From positions 7,151,001 through 7,215,000 of the forward strand of contig JARWIR010000010.1 of assembly GCA_029959085.1 (NCBI GenBank): DNA of 64,000 nucleotides. Direction: 5' to 3'. Both the position numbers and the translations under genes were made by a program. Each line of letters starts with the position of its first letter. The first letter of the stretch is position 1. Positions 1 to 11,617 of this stretch are shown here, piece by piece. This DNA is from Nemophila menziesii (taxonomy: Eukaryota; Streptophyta; Magnoliopsida; Boraginales; Hydrophyllaceae). The notes under the pieces are model-generated. The model was not told the origin of the DNA. It saw only the letters and a list, made by a program, of their open reading frames with translations, and searched no databases.

Positions 1-1715
1 CCTTTAATTTATTTAGCATACTACACATATCAGAATCGAATCGAATCAAACTTCTTCCCGAAACACTCTTTTCAGATCAAATAACATAAAACAATAAATC
101 TCAACATAAGTTCGATCTTTTCACAAAATTCATTTATATAAACACCATAATTGCGCCAAAAAATAAATGAATATAAAATTAAAAAAAATGGATCTATTAC
201 TTATACTTCTTTTGATCGTTTCTCATCAATTAACTTGAAAACAGCGAATAGATGAATAAAAGATGTAAATTAGTTTAAATGGACGATAAAAATGTACATG
301 GTGACGTTTTTTCCTTTCCGATCACTTTCAAAGCCGCCAGTTTACCTTGCAGCTTTTTCTTGAACAATCTTTTCAGCTGGAAGAGATATTTACTTAATTA
401 TTATAAAATTATTATAGTCAATCCTTTATATATAAATCAGTGAATGAATTCAAGTAACCAATATAATCAATCTTTTAGATATATAATCATTTATAAAAGA
501 ACAAATTCTCAAAAACTGGTAGTTGAACTTGATTCTATTTTAGACTGTAAAATATAGGTTTGAACTATGATCACCATATCCATATCTATCGACTAATCTA
601 GAAAAAACAGAACTAAGCAACTAAGATGTTTATACTGATAGGTGCTTCAAAAGTACATATGCTAGAAAAAAACATGTTCATATATATAACATGCAACCCA
701 TGTTTTCCAAAAGGGGAAAAAATATATACTAAGATAATTATATTATGGAAATGTAGATAATAATTATATTGAGGGAAAAGACTTCCACATCTTAACTGAA
801 CAACTATCATTGCTTGCAGCAGCTATAACACCTAGAGACTGAAAACCCAATCAAAAGTTTCATCTATACAAAATCAGAATCGTGTATACATTTTTTCTTT
901 TCACTAGAGACAATTTTCCAGACTCTAATCATGTCCTCGCTTATACATGCTATATACTCCCTGGTACTATTCCAGCACATAGACTCGGTCTTTGATTTAT
1001 TACACTACATAAGATTCATCTCACAATGTTTAATTAGTGATCAATCTGTTAGGAACTTGAAGCAAAGAAAGATATTAAAGAATTGGTATAACCTTATACA
1101 GATAACGAAAGGTATGTGTATTATCAACATCTATCATCGAAACACTATTCTTAGTGAGAGCTGCAAGATAATTTCCACTGCAATCTTGGTCCCTCATTAC
1201 TCTTTGTCACATACACCAATTAATTAAATGATGATTGTAAAATTAATTTTTTTTTATCAAACCTTCAATTCATCACGTTTCTGTAATTTCAGTTGGGAAA
1301 TTTGTGTCTCAACATTATGAAGATCTTAAATCTCAGATGGCAGCTTTCCTACTTCGAGTTCCAACCTTTCAAGTATAATACATATTCAATAAGAGGAAGC
1401 TTAGCAACATAAATGGAATTCTTAGAGTCACCAGCTATCTATGAAGAGAATCTACATATTTACCAGAGTCATCACTTCTTATATAAGTTTAAAGAATCAA
1501 ACGATTGTTTATGAACCCCCCCCCCCCTAAAGTTTCACTTAGCACCCTCACACAGAAAAAATTTCAGAGAGACTTAACTTACCACACTCTCAACTTTCAG
1601 ACAATCATACCACACTTTCAACTTTTAGAAGAGCGGCTTGGTGGGAAGGTGAGTGTGAAGAGATAATTCTGAAAACTTGTAAAAGAGATGAGATGGATTC
1701 TACATTAAAATCTGT
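1..1715. other. AT-rich intergenic DNA
   Basis: No convincing gene. Two short minus-strand stretches look like relic exons and are listed separately. Around 1590-1640 a short CACACTYTCAACTTTYAG unit occurs twice. The ORF at 931-1227 has no recognisable domain, coding bias or splice context. The last five bases before 1716 (TCTGT) are the likely target site of the LTR element that follows. Confidence 0.5.
342..1373 (-). pseudogene. Possible relic exons of an unidentified minus-strand gene
   Basis: On the minus strand, 1373-1263 reads as a Leu/Glu/Lys-rich, coiled-coil-like segment with one internal TAA, and it ends at a plausible donor (AAG|GTTTG). Further downstream, 376-342 follows a plausible acceptor (TCTTCCAG) and in one frame encodes EKIVQEKAAR and then a stop. 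Because of the stop and the unresolved phase between the two pieces this is at best a decayed or partly visible gene. I do not recognise the protein, and chance cannot be excluded. Confidence 0.2.
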
Positions 1716-3317
1716 TGGTGGTGGCAAAGGTGTGATAAAATAATGATTTAAGTAATAATAATAAATATAAGGACACACACCCTTAACAACCATGGAAACT
1801 CACTACAAGTATCACAAATCATTTGCAAGTTTAGTTAGTAAGTAAAGTTTGTTAGCAAGGATTTGATTTGTTAAATATACTTGTGTATATAGAGAAGTGT
1901 AGGAGAATTTACTTGTTAAAATAAAAATACAAACAAAAGAAATAATATCTATTTGGTTTTATCAAATTTGGAATATAATAATGCAAATAAATGAATACTA
2001 AAGAATGCAGATAGGAAATATAGCTTAGGATTGCTAGAATGCAATTATCCTACTGAATCTAATTCTAGTTATAAGGGTGATTAGATATCTTAGAGTAAAT
2101 AGTCACGATTCTATATTTCTCATAACCCTTTCCAGGTGGACTTAGGTGGCAACCTAATAATTACTAGGAGACTTGGGTAATAGGACCCTGCGTAATGATC
2201 GGTGTTTAAATCAAACCCTAGTGACTATCTAGTTATGCAAGCCCGTCAGGATCACTATTGCACACTAGACGTTTATGTGGTGTTTCAATAATTGGACACC
2301 CCTTCTGGGTGACCATCCAACTACAAAAGACAGTCCTAACGTGATCAAGATTAGGGCTATAAATAAGTCAAAGCACATGAAACAGATATAAAGGTAAGAA
2401 GCTCAATTTATTTGAAAGTATGTTCCCAAATAACGTGAAAACAAATAAGAATTAGAAATCAAAGATTATAGATATGCAAACCAAAGCTATGGGAAAATGA
2501 GTTTATAACTAAAGACATAGAAATAAAATAAGGATAAAAGTAATTGGAAACAAAGATAAACTAAAGAATCTAATAAAAATTACCCTAATGATAGAGGAAT
2601 AGGATGGATAAGAGGAGTTTATGACTCTCCAACTTCTTGTCTTCCTCTCTAGGTCTTCTTGCTTCTTTGGATGATAAAACGTGTTGTTAAGGACTAATAT
2701 TCAAGCAATAACATGTTTACAATTAAAGAGGGTGTATTTATAGGTGTTTTCTAAACCTAGGTCGAAATCTTGAAATCGAAGGCAAGTAATTGGAGTCCAA
2801 GTCCAATTCAAATTCGTTTCCTAAAATAAAGGACAAGATAAACACTACTCACTGTTTTGATCATATCACCTTCGTTACTAGGCAAAATTTTGCGTACTTT
2901 ATATCAAAACGATCCCGGCAGAAAGATCTATCTAACCCTTTTAAGGATCTTCCAAAATAGCATCTGATTTGTAATTATCTTCACTTTAGTGGATGTTACT
3001 GCAGATATGACACCTTTAGTTGGCAGCTTTTCTTTTCCTAATTCAACTTTGTTTCCTTTCATCTCCTGATTCCTCATGGATATTCTTTAATTAACTCCTT
3101 AGAATTGATTTGGATTTTAATTATATTCCATAAACCTTGAGAGCTTCACACTGACGCACAAATTATACCAACTATGCTCTAAAAGTACTAAACTTCCAAA
3201 TCAAAACACGGATTAAGAAATTATTTAATAAAGGGGAAAATCCCTTATAAATTAATTAAATGCACCTAAAATGATGTCTCATGAGTGGATTAGTATATCA
3301 CAAATATAGAGACGTCA
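1716..3317 (-). repeat. LTR of element A (complete)
   Basis: About 1.6 kb. It aligns by eye with the LTRs at 11618, 16604, 52382 and 60732, sharing the order TGGTGG start, GATCACTATTGCACACTAGACG block, TATTTATA box on the minus strand near 2733-2741, and AAAATGATGTCTC close to the end. Several substitutions relative to the partial copy at 4412-5407 point to an old insertion. Confidence 0.75.
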
Positions 3318-4411
3318 AGACCCCCAACTCAAAGTTGTATACAATAAAGAATAATAACATAGGGATATCTATAAATACACCTACTACAATTAAGCACAAT
3401 GTAAAGAAGATAGAAGAATATTAATATTAACTTCAAAGCAAATACTTAAAAAAATTCATGTAATACTTTTTACAAACTAAATTACCTGTAAACTTATCAT
3501 ACAAACGATCAACATGATTTAAATGCAAGATCAGATTAGCTTTGCAATGCACGAAGGAGAGGTTCGTCACTTAGTTTAACATGGAGTCTATATATTTTTC
3601 GTCGAGCCTAACTAGTACCCAATGATCCATCTAACTACTCTCTAACGGTTCAATTATTTCTAGATCACATAGCAAAGAATCATAACGTCTTTAAGGTTGT
3701 AATGTTAGGCTTAGGGATGGTATGACCGTATATTAGATAATTTAGAGTGAGCTTTTGGCTATTTCCTCACTAGCCATCAACGAATATCCATAGAGCTTGA
3801 GTTACTCTCATAAGATGTTCTCACCCAACCCAATTATTCGATGCACTAATTAGCATCCCAATATCCCTATATATAGCATTAAGATGATCACATAAAAATT
3901 TCACTTTGCTGGTCCAAATAATATTCAATCTATTCATATCACTTCTTTTTTCTAAGTGAGCTATGACTCCCTCTTTTATGGTGGATATCATGCTACTCTT
4001 TCACATATTTCTTTTCATAACTTTTTTTCATTTACTTTTACCTCAGAAAAGGGTTACAATATAAAACAGTGAATCATCATCAAAATATAGAGCACATATA
4101 CATAAGCTCAGAAATACCCAACTCAATAATTTTCCCATAAGGTGAACCCACCACCCCAAATTCAAGCTCTAAAATGATTGGCTATGCATCCCGATTCGAG
4201 TGTGGGTCATATGGAGAAGTCTTAAAAATTAAAGCGATATGGCTTATAACATGGCTAAATAAAAAGGCTTTAAAGGCTAGAAGGGGTTGAGAAGATATAA
4301 ATATAATTAAATGGACAGAAAGCTAACAGACAACAAGGGACTTATCAAAATACTACCTTAATCACTTTCTAAACTATGTAATTTTATTAATTTCTCACCT
4401 TTAGCACGTTC

Positions 4412-5407
4412 ATTACCCTAATGATAGAGGGATAGGACGAGAAGAGGATTTTGTGACTCTCAAACTTTGTCTTCCACTCTAGGTCTTCTTGCTTCTTTTG
4501 GATGATAAAATTGATGCTAAGGACTAATATTTAAGCAAGGACGTAGTTAAAATGATAAGAGTGTATATATATAGGTTTTCTCTAACCTGATGTTGAAATC
4601 TTGGAGTGGAAGGCAAGTAATTGGACTCCAAGTCCAATTCAAATTTGTTTCCTAAAATATAGGACATGATAAACATTGCTCACTGTTTTGATCATATCTC
4701 TTTCGTTACTGAATTTTGTGTACCTTATATCTAAACGGCCGTAGCAGAAAGATCTATCTAACCCTTTAAAGACTCTTCCAAAATCCCAGTCCATTTGTAG
4801 TTATCTTCACTTTAGTGGATGTCACTACAGCTTTGGCAGCTTTTCCTTTCCTAATTTAACTTTGTTTCCTCTTATCTTCTCCTGATTCCTTCTGGATTTT
4901 CTTTCTGTAACTCCTTAGAATTGATTTGGCATCAAATTATATTCCATAAACCTTGAGAGCTTCACATTAACACACAACTTATACCAAACATGCTCTAAAA
5001 GTACTAAACTTCCAAATCAATACACGAATTAAGAAATTATCTAATAACGGGGAAGATCCCTTAACAGTTTAATAAAATGCACCTAAAATGATGTCGCATT
5101 TATCACAAATATGGTAGATTTTCCTTTTCTAATTCAACGTTGTTTCCTTTTATCTCCTGATTCCTCCAGGATCTTCTTTCTGTAACTCCTTGGAATTGAT
5201 TTGGCATCTAATTATATTCCATAAACCTTGAGAGCTTCACATTAACACACAACTTATACCAAATATGCTCTAAAAGTACTATCTTCTAAATCAAGACACG
5301 GATAAAGAAAATAACTAATAATAGGGAAAATCCCTTAACAATTAATGAAATGCACCTAAAATAATGTCTCGTGAGTGGATTAATATATCACAAATATGGA
5401 GACATCA
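4412..5407 (-). repeat. Two partial LTR copies, tandemly arranged
   Basis: 4412-5107 matches the second half of the 1716-3317 LTR, starting at the TACCCTAATGATAGAGG block. 5108-5407 repeats the last third again (TCAACGTTGTTTCC through GGAGACATCA). The arrangement suggests a deletion that removed most of the internal region and the first half of this LTR, plus a local duplication of the LTR end. Confidence 0.65.
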
Positions 5408-6437
5408 TTTGTCTTTCATCTCCAGCCATTGCGACAAATGGATATTTACTACAAAAAGTTTTGAAAAATGCAGTGTAACACCAAATTTCTCATTCCAACA
5501 TAATAAGACTATTCTCAGCGCATCATTTCTAATATGGTAAAAGGCTTCCAATGGTCATAATAATGTCCATAGTAGGATTTGTATAAAAAAATATAATAAA
5601 CAACACGGCAGTAATTATACTTAAATCAGATTTTTCTGAAAAATTGTAAAAGTAATTAGATTAGGTTTAAAATAATACAATTTTTTTACCTTAATTTGGG
5701 TTATTCGCCAAGCCAAATGATGATGGTGGAAAATGGTCCCGAATGGCGGCAGACTTCTTGTGCAAGAGAGCGGCTTGGTCTGGGAAGGTAAGTGTAAAGA
5801 TATTTTATTCTTTTTTTCTAAATACCTGTGCGAAGAGATGAGTTCTAATTTTTAATAGGTCAAACAATTTTATAATATATATTCTCTGATGGGAATGGTA
5901 ATATTTTTTTTATTATAATATGAATTAATTTAAGAATGGAAATTTAAGAATGAAAATAATAATTTTTGTATTAAGTAATAGGTATTAATTAGTGGTTTTA
6001 ATGATAAATAGGCCACAAAAAGATCTTAACCACCATTTATATTAAAAAAAGTCGAATCGTGGATGAAAACTTTGTTTAATAATATATATATATATATCAA
6101 TTGAAAATGAAGACAATAATTGAGATTAAAAATATTTTCAAATATACTCATAAATATTGATCCAAATATTGATCCACCTGAATCTTAGGGATCCACATTC
6201 AGTTAGACTTTTAGTACTTTATGTGACACAAGATAAAGTCTAAAAATTTGGTTCAGAAGTTAATAAGTGGGTTAATCTTATTTAAAAAGAGGTTTATGCA
6301 ACTTAATTAAGTTATGATAATTAACTAAACAAATAAAAATCTAAGCACATGGAAAATAAATAAGTATGAGGTATATGCAATTTATTTTTGGGAATCTGGC
6401 TTATAAGCAATCACACTTATAGATTATCCTAATCTAT
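5408..6437. other. AT-rich DNA, no gene apart from a possible relic exon
   Basis: Mostly AT-rich single-copy-looking sequence with a short (TA)n run near 6083-6096. About 90 bases near 5765-5860 are similar to 1625-1715, so before element A inserted the two copies lay only about 360 bp apart. I see no RNA gene or regulatory element. Confidence 0.4.
5691..5779 (-). pseudogene. Possible terminal exon or exon relic
   Basis: On the minus strand a pyrimidine-rich acceptor (CTTACCTTCCCAG) is followed by an open frame starting QAALLHKKSAAIRDHF and ending at TAA at 5691-5693. The same acceptor and first codons recur near 1625-1640 in degraded form. I do not recognise the product. It could belong to the same lost gene as the pieces at 342-1373. 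Confidence 0.2.
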
Positions 6438-6720
6438 TTTTTTTTTTTTGAAAAAAGCAGTTTTATTCATAACAACGACATTATACGGAAAAATAAACAT
6501 TACAGGTGACGGTAAACATATAAGTAGGCATACCATAAATAATAACATTACATAAAAACCAACAAAAATAAAGGATTGATCTCTTGCCGCCAATAACTTC
6601 CAAGTAATATAAGCATGAATTCGAGTCCATCATCGTTGAGTAGCCAACAACGATTAAAAATCTTATAACCAATCGGAGGATCCTAATCACGGTTAACGAA
6701 CAACAACCATGATCCACAAC
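6438..6720 (-). mobile_element. Probable 3' end of a non-LTR retrotransposon
   Basis: A T-run at 6438-6451 followed by TTTTATTCATAAC reads on the minus strand as a 3' terminus with an A-tail. The adjoining sequence encodes a Cys-rich hydrophobic frame without a clear domain. I found no clear target duplication, so LINE is only the likeliest explanation. Confidence 0.3.
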
Positions 6721-6785
6721 AATGGAAAATATTATAATTCCTCCATATACCCATCATTCACGTGGGTTAGAATTATGGATAACTT

Positions 6786-7500
6786 TGTTGGGAAAATAAC
6801 AATCACTGGTTTGTAATACTAGAAAAATGAAGTTCCAAAATAAAAACAAAAGATAATTTTCAGTTAAAGTAACACTACACTAATACAATAAATTGAAAAT
6901 AACGAAACTTACACAAAAAATACGAGGAAAAAAACTATTACATGGAATGTAAAATGGCGTTAAAAAGATATTCCGGTCATGCCAGTTATCTCTAACAGAC
7001 GTTCTACTCTATAGAATATTATATCAGGATATTTGAGAGAGAAGTATAATAGTATTTTCTGATTCTTAGTTTCGTTCTACATTCTATTTTATAAATACTC
7101 TAGAAGATTTTTTTTCTATTCTCTCTAGATTATTTCATTCTTACAAGAATAATCTATTTTCTTCTCTAGAAATGAAAGTGACAATGTCACTATTTATAGA
7201 ATAAATGGTAAGACAAAAAACCGTCACTTAAATTCCTCTTCAATGGTCATTAAAGCTAGTCGTTTTTTTCCACCAAGTTTTAGTAACTCCGTAACAGCTG
7301 AAATAATATACCATTAATTTGCAATCAAGAATCATTAATCTATCATCAAGAAAAAAGAATTATTTGATATAACATGATTCCAATGGCTTTTTTTCCTCAA
7401 ATTATAATGTGTGACTGATAAATACAATAATATTTTCCACTTCTTCCAAGAACATGAAAGGATTATTTAAAATAAATTATCTTTAAAAATAATTCCAACC
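6786..7500 (-). repeat. Copia-like LTR, left (3') copy
   Basis: 715 bases, beginning TGTTGGGAAAATAAC and ending AATTCCAACC; the last base is changed from the expected A. It is close to the right copy with scattered substitutions and single-base indels. Shared landmarks include AACACTACACTA and ATGGCGTTAAAAAGATATTC. Confidence 0.8.
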
Positions 7501-7949
7501 ATCCCCCACTCAGGTTCTTTGGGAAAGAAGGTGAACAGGTTTCCATAAATGCCAGCATTTTGGTGAATTGTACTTACGTGGCAATATCTTTCTATTTGAA
7601 TTGACACGTATTGAAGTAAGGCAACCAGCAAAAACATATCAAGTGAATGTACTCTTGAACTTGACGGTTTTCGATCGAGACCCTCACAGCACATACTCTA
7701 CCCGACTGATAGTTACAGATTCCTCAAACATCACCATTTCCTTACACATAGGTGATCTCCAAGAGCGTCTAGCCTCTCATTAGCCGACGCCTCTCGGATT
7801 TCAAGATCATTAAGAGCCATAAACCTCAGCCTCATTATGTGTCTCGCGAATTCATCAAGTCCTTTCTCTTTAGGACCACCCTTACAGGCTATGTATTTGT
7901 AATGAGTCTAAAATCTCATCTGTATGGAACATCAAGGACGTCTCCTTGA

Positions 7950-8300
7950 AGTTATATTATGATCAATATACAACGACCTCAATGGCTAATTCACCAAGTC
8001 CGTCTTAATAGGACCACCACACATGGCTATGAATTCATTAAGTATGAGAAATATACAAACAACCTCAATGGTGTATTCATTAAGTCCGTCTTGATAGGAC
8101 TACCACACATGGCTATGAATTCATTAAGTTTGAGAAATATACAACAACCTCAATGGTGAATTCATAAATTTCGTCTCAATAGGACCACCACACATGGCTA
8201 TGAATTCATTAAGTATGAGAAATTTACAAACAACCTCAACGGTGAATTCATCAAGTCCGTCTTGATAGTCACACATGGATATGAATTCATTAAGTTTTAA
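7950..8300 (+). repeat. Tandem repeat, unit about 85 bp, four copies
   Basis: The string CACATGGCTATGAATTCATT recurs with spacings of 86, 85 and 81 bases (anchor ACATGG at 8021, 8107, 8192 and 8273). Each unit also carries CAACCTCAATGGTGAATTCA and AAGTCCGTCTTGATAGGAC. A more diverged unit may precede at 7840-7900. The ORFs across the array (7959-8159 plus, 8309-8124 minus) arise from the repeat and are not believed. Confidence 0.85.
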
Positions 8301-8816
8301 TCTTCTCATGTATGCACAATTTAAACTATATAGATAGGAAGTTAGTGCATCATAAGCAATTATTAGTCATAGGTTCCGCATTAATGAGTTCTAGTCCTAT
8401 CACTTAACGTATCCAGAATTACTCTCCCGGTTAAGTTGTTTAGTAAACGAATCAATCATTTATTTCATCATTTATATAGAACCCAGTTTGCGTGACAAAA
8501 ATATTTTAATAACTACATATGTTATTTTAAAATGCAAATCTAGATCAATTATTAAATGACAAATAATAACCCAGTTTCCACCACTTGAGTCTCTTTACAG
8601 TATGGACAATACAAAGTTGGGTATAGTTCATTAATAACATCATAATCCTTATAATTATTTCATAATCATTAAGGGGTACACATCCCCCACAATTCTCTTA
8701 TTCATGAATACTAGTAATATAAGGAATTTTACCAAACATTATATCAACGAAGTCAAACCTTTCCAACAAAGTGAGACTAACTAAGGTAAATTCCATTATT
8801 TACTCAAATGAATTTT

Positions 8817-9065
8817 TTTTTTGATATATGAGTGTCCGGGCCAGCTTTCGCACACCACGACTATTTGCATTGGAAATATACACGCCTCCTCATGCATATT
8901 CTCACTTAATCAGAACTAGGTTCCCATGTTTAGGGAGGGGACTCGAACGCTGCACCTCTTGCTTTGCCCCCTTTAAGGCTCAAGAAATAACAAGGATGAG
9001 GGGATTCGAACCCTGTACCTCCTAGATGAGAGACTAGGTCTTGGCCATTGAGTTAGCCCCAATGG
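8817..9065 (-). mobile_element. tRNA-derived SINE (Au-like)
   Basis: On the minus strand it starts with a tRNA-like head (GGGGCTAACTCAATGG as box A, GGTTCGAATCC as box B at 9002-9012), continues through GTGCGAAAGCTGGCCCGGAC typical of plant Au/TS-like SINE bodies, and ends in an A-run. It is flanked by an 18-bp direct repeat, TTTACTCAAATGAATTTT, at 8799-8816 and 9066-9083. It sits inside the Copia-like element and is therefore younger. A second box-B-like string (GCGTTCGAGTCCCC) near 8938-8951 hints at an internal duplication. It is not a functional tRNA gene. Confidence 0.88.
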
Positions 9066-9663
9066 TTTACTCAAATGAATTTTATCCTTAGGATCCACTT
9101 CCCCCACCTCTTTTATTCACAAATAGAAAAATTAAAGAAGTAAATCCTATGAATGAAAGTACCAAAAGTGGATCATGTCATACACCTATTGTAAAAAGTG
9201 AAACACAAACTGATCCATCTTTTATTAAGGTACTATCTCATTAGCAAGGTGGTCATTTAAAAACCCAAAACAATTTCCTAAGTTTTCATACTTTATCCCC
9301 TTGACTCAAAACCAGCAATCCTTCAAGTTTCAATATATAGATCTCTTTATCAACATTTTTATTCACATATATATTTAACATCCAATTGGTTTATAATCAT
9401 GTTTGTGAATGATAGTTAGTGCAACAAGATTCGTATGGTGGTTATATAAGCGAGTAAGGGTCAAAGTAATCCTAAAACTTATATAAATGTGGAAAAATAA
9501 GGTGTTATCCTTAAGTCGATTCACTTTTCGACTTTTATGGGACTAACTGGATCTTGTTCGGTCAATTCTTGGTGACGTATTTCTTCTCATCAGAATCATC
9601 ACACATATGCCTTTTTTGAACCGTTTCACAAATAGTCCTTGTTGACTTCTCAACGACACACAA

Positions 9664-9963
9664 CTAAAAGGTGGGGTTCATCACATTATCCAATATCCAT
9701 CCTCTAACCACTGAATTAGATTTCTTGAACCCAACTTTTAGAGCCAGAAACCTAGCATGTAGTTCTTTGGTATATTCCCCATTGGCCTCAATGGTAGGGA
9801 GTACCTCGAGAACGACAAGGTCTAGTTCATGTTGTTCAAGACATATCAGTGGCTTTTGTGCCCAACGTTTGTAGTTGGAACTATTGAAAGGCTCCAACAT
9901 AGTCATGTCAGAAAAATCCTTTGCGTTCAATAATGAACCAACTGTCGAGATAGGAAAAACCAT
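9664..9963 (-). pseudogene. Copia-type gag N-terminal fragment
   Basis: A 99-codon frame starts at the first ATG after the 5' LTR. It contains the pattern LEPFNSSNYKRWAQKPLICL, which fits the N-terminal domain of Copia gag (LxxFxGxNYxxW signature, UBN2/gag-polypeptide family), and later VVRGWILDNVMNP. Copia gag is normally several hundred residues with a CCHC knuckle; here the frame stops after the first domain and no knuckle follows. It is a truncated structural gene without function of its own. Confidence 0.7.
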
Positions 9964-10005
9964 TTCTAAAACAACCAGTGATATAAAAGTAATATCTAGT
10001 TAAAT

Positions 10006-10722
10006 TGTTAGAAAAATAACAATCACTGGTTTGTAATACTAGAAAAATGAAGTTCCAAAATAAAAACAAAAGATAATTTTTAATTAAAGTAACACTACAC
10101 TATTACAATAAATTGAAAATAACAAAACTTACATGGAAAATACAAGAAAAAGAACTATTACACGAAATGTAAAATGGCGTTAAAAAGATATTCTGGTCAT
10201 GTTAGTTATCTCTAACAGAAGTCCTACTTTATAGAAATATTATACTAGGATATTTGAGAGAGAAGTATAATAGTATATTCTGATTCTTAGTTTCATTCTA
10301 CATTCTATTCTATAAATACTCTAGAATAGTTTTTTTTCCTATTCTCTCTAGATTTTTCTATTCTTTCAAGAATAATCTATTTTCTTCTCTAGAAATGAAA
10401 GTGACAATGTTACTTTTATAGAATAAATGGCAAGACAATAAACCATCACTTAAATGCCTCTTCAATGGTCATTAAAGTTAGTCGTTTTTTCCACCAAGTT
10501 TTAGTAACTCCTGTAACAGCTGAAATAAAATACCATTAATTTGCAATCAAGAATCATTAATGTTTCATCAAGAAAAAAGAATTATTTAATATAAAATAAT
10601 TCAAATGGCTTTTTTTCCTCAAATTATAATGTGCGACTAATAAACACAATAATATTTTCCACTTCTTCCAAGAACATGAAAGGATTATTTGAAATAAATT
10701 ATCTTTAAAAATAATTCCAACA
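10006..10722 (-). repeat. Copia-like LTR, right (5') copy
   Basis: 717 bases from TGTTAGAAAAATAAC to AATTCCAACA, pairing with 6786-7500. I see no standard initiator-tRNA primer site (TGGTATCAGAGC) just inside it, so the primer is undetermined. Confidence 0.8.
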
Positions 10723-11617
10723 AACCCAAGGAGTGAAAATATACCAGATAACACAGAGGTCCGAAAAAAGCACCTTTGGCAATTTTTGACCACGTAAGAA
10801 CAACGCACTAAAATAAAAGGGACTGCAGCTGGATCCATACCAAAACCAAGTTGAACAAATATCAAGATCAGTTATTGATATGGATCGATCTATGACCAAC
10901 AAACTAGGTCTTGAGACTGAAAATAAGAAGTTTTGAAGAAACAACTTTGAAGTTAATGGAATATTTAAGAAGAAAACAATGAAGTTGACAGGCAACAAAA
11001 TGATGACTTAAAGAGAGATAAGAGAAAATTGATAAGTTAGAAAGAGAAGTTACTGGTTTCCTAGAAAATCATAATATATCATGTTTCATCTTTTCACACT
11101 CTTAATCAAGTCTTATTGATTAATTGTGATTAACGTGCAAACTTATTGAGGACGATTCTTCATGGTTGAGTGAAGTTTGTCGTATATTGACTTTGATTTC
11201 ATTTTGAGCAATGATCTCCTAGATTGTATTCTAGACATATGCTCACACACAAACAATTATTCAAGAATAAATCTTCATCAAAACATTTCGAATGCAAAAA
11301 AACTCTTTTTCCCAACATAAACTAGACTTCCTTGTTGTAAAATGGGGATAAATATGAAGACAAATAATATGAACAATCAAAGAGATCTTTGAGTTTGTTA
11401 ATAATAAGAAAGTATAAATAATTGATATAAGAAACCCAAACTATATTTGAATATTTCATGGGTAACATATTTTTGGTTCGTAAAATGATTAATATGAATC
11501 AAAACAATTAAATGGCACACACACTACTTAATGTATTCTTTTTGGTCGGTTGAAACATATATCATAAAAAATGAACAAATGAAACACATAACTCACTATA
11601 TTACATGTTAACACTAT
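10723..11617. other. AT-rich intergenic DNA, nothing recognised
   Basis: Minus-strand frames at 10557-10865 and 10705-10998 are rich in hydrophobic residues and overlap the Copia LTR end. They have no domain I can name and no splice support. The last five bases before 11618 (ACTAT) are the probable target site of element B. Confidence 0.4.

Larger units (their letters stand above)
1716..5407 (-). mobile_element. Athila-like LTR retrotransposon remnant (element A)
   Basis: The left LTR starts TGGTGGTGGC and ends GAGACGTCA. The next internal bases are AGACCCCCAACTCAAAG, the same string that follows the LTRs of the other elements here. About 1.1 kb of non-coding internal sequence (3318-4411) then runs straight into the middle of a second LTR (4412), followed by another partial LTR ending in GGAGACATCA at 5407. 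The flanks are TCTGT (1711-1715) and TTTGT (5408-5412), a five-base target duplication with one mismatch. By analogy with the others the element lies on the minus strand, with its 5' LTR on the right. There is no gag or pol. What remains is LTR plus 3' untranslated sequence, shaped by internal deletion and partial LTR duplication. Confidence 0.75.
6786..10722 (-). mobile_element. Defective Copia-like LTR retrotransposon
   Basis: Two similar LTRs (6786-7500 and 10006-10722) enclose 2.5 kb. The LTR ends are TGTTGG... and ...CCAACA. On the minus strand a gag N-terminal frame begins 43 bases inside the right LTR, so the 5' LTR is on the right. No protease, integrase, RT or RNase H was found; the rest of the interior is non-coding, with an 85-bp tandem array and a SINE. 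Flanks AACTT and AACCC agree at only three bases. This is a non-autonomous or heavily deleted Copia copy. Confidence 0.7.

Noticed and set aside
931..1227. 98-codon plus-strand ORF
   Set aside because: No domain, no coding-like composition, no promoter or splice context; length is compatible with chance in AT-rich DNA.
7950..8300. CRISPR-like array of regularly spaced repeats
   Set aside because: The whole 85-bp unit is repeated, without unique spacers, in a plant Copia element; it is a simple tandem repeat.
8937..9065. tRNA gene suggested by box A and box B sequences
   Set aside because: The tRNA-like head is followed by a SINE body and A-tail and flanked by an 18-bp target duplication; cloverleaf pairing is not maintained.
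10557..10998. Two hydrophobic minus-strand ORFs of 102 and 97 codons, briefly considered as an exon of a membrane protein
   Set aside because: They overlap in different frames, one runs into the Copia LTR, and no family signature or convincing splice sites were found.
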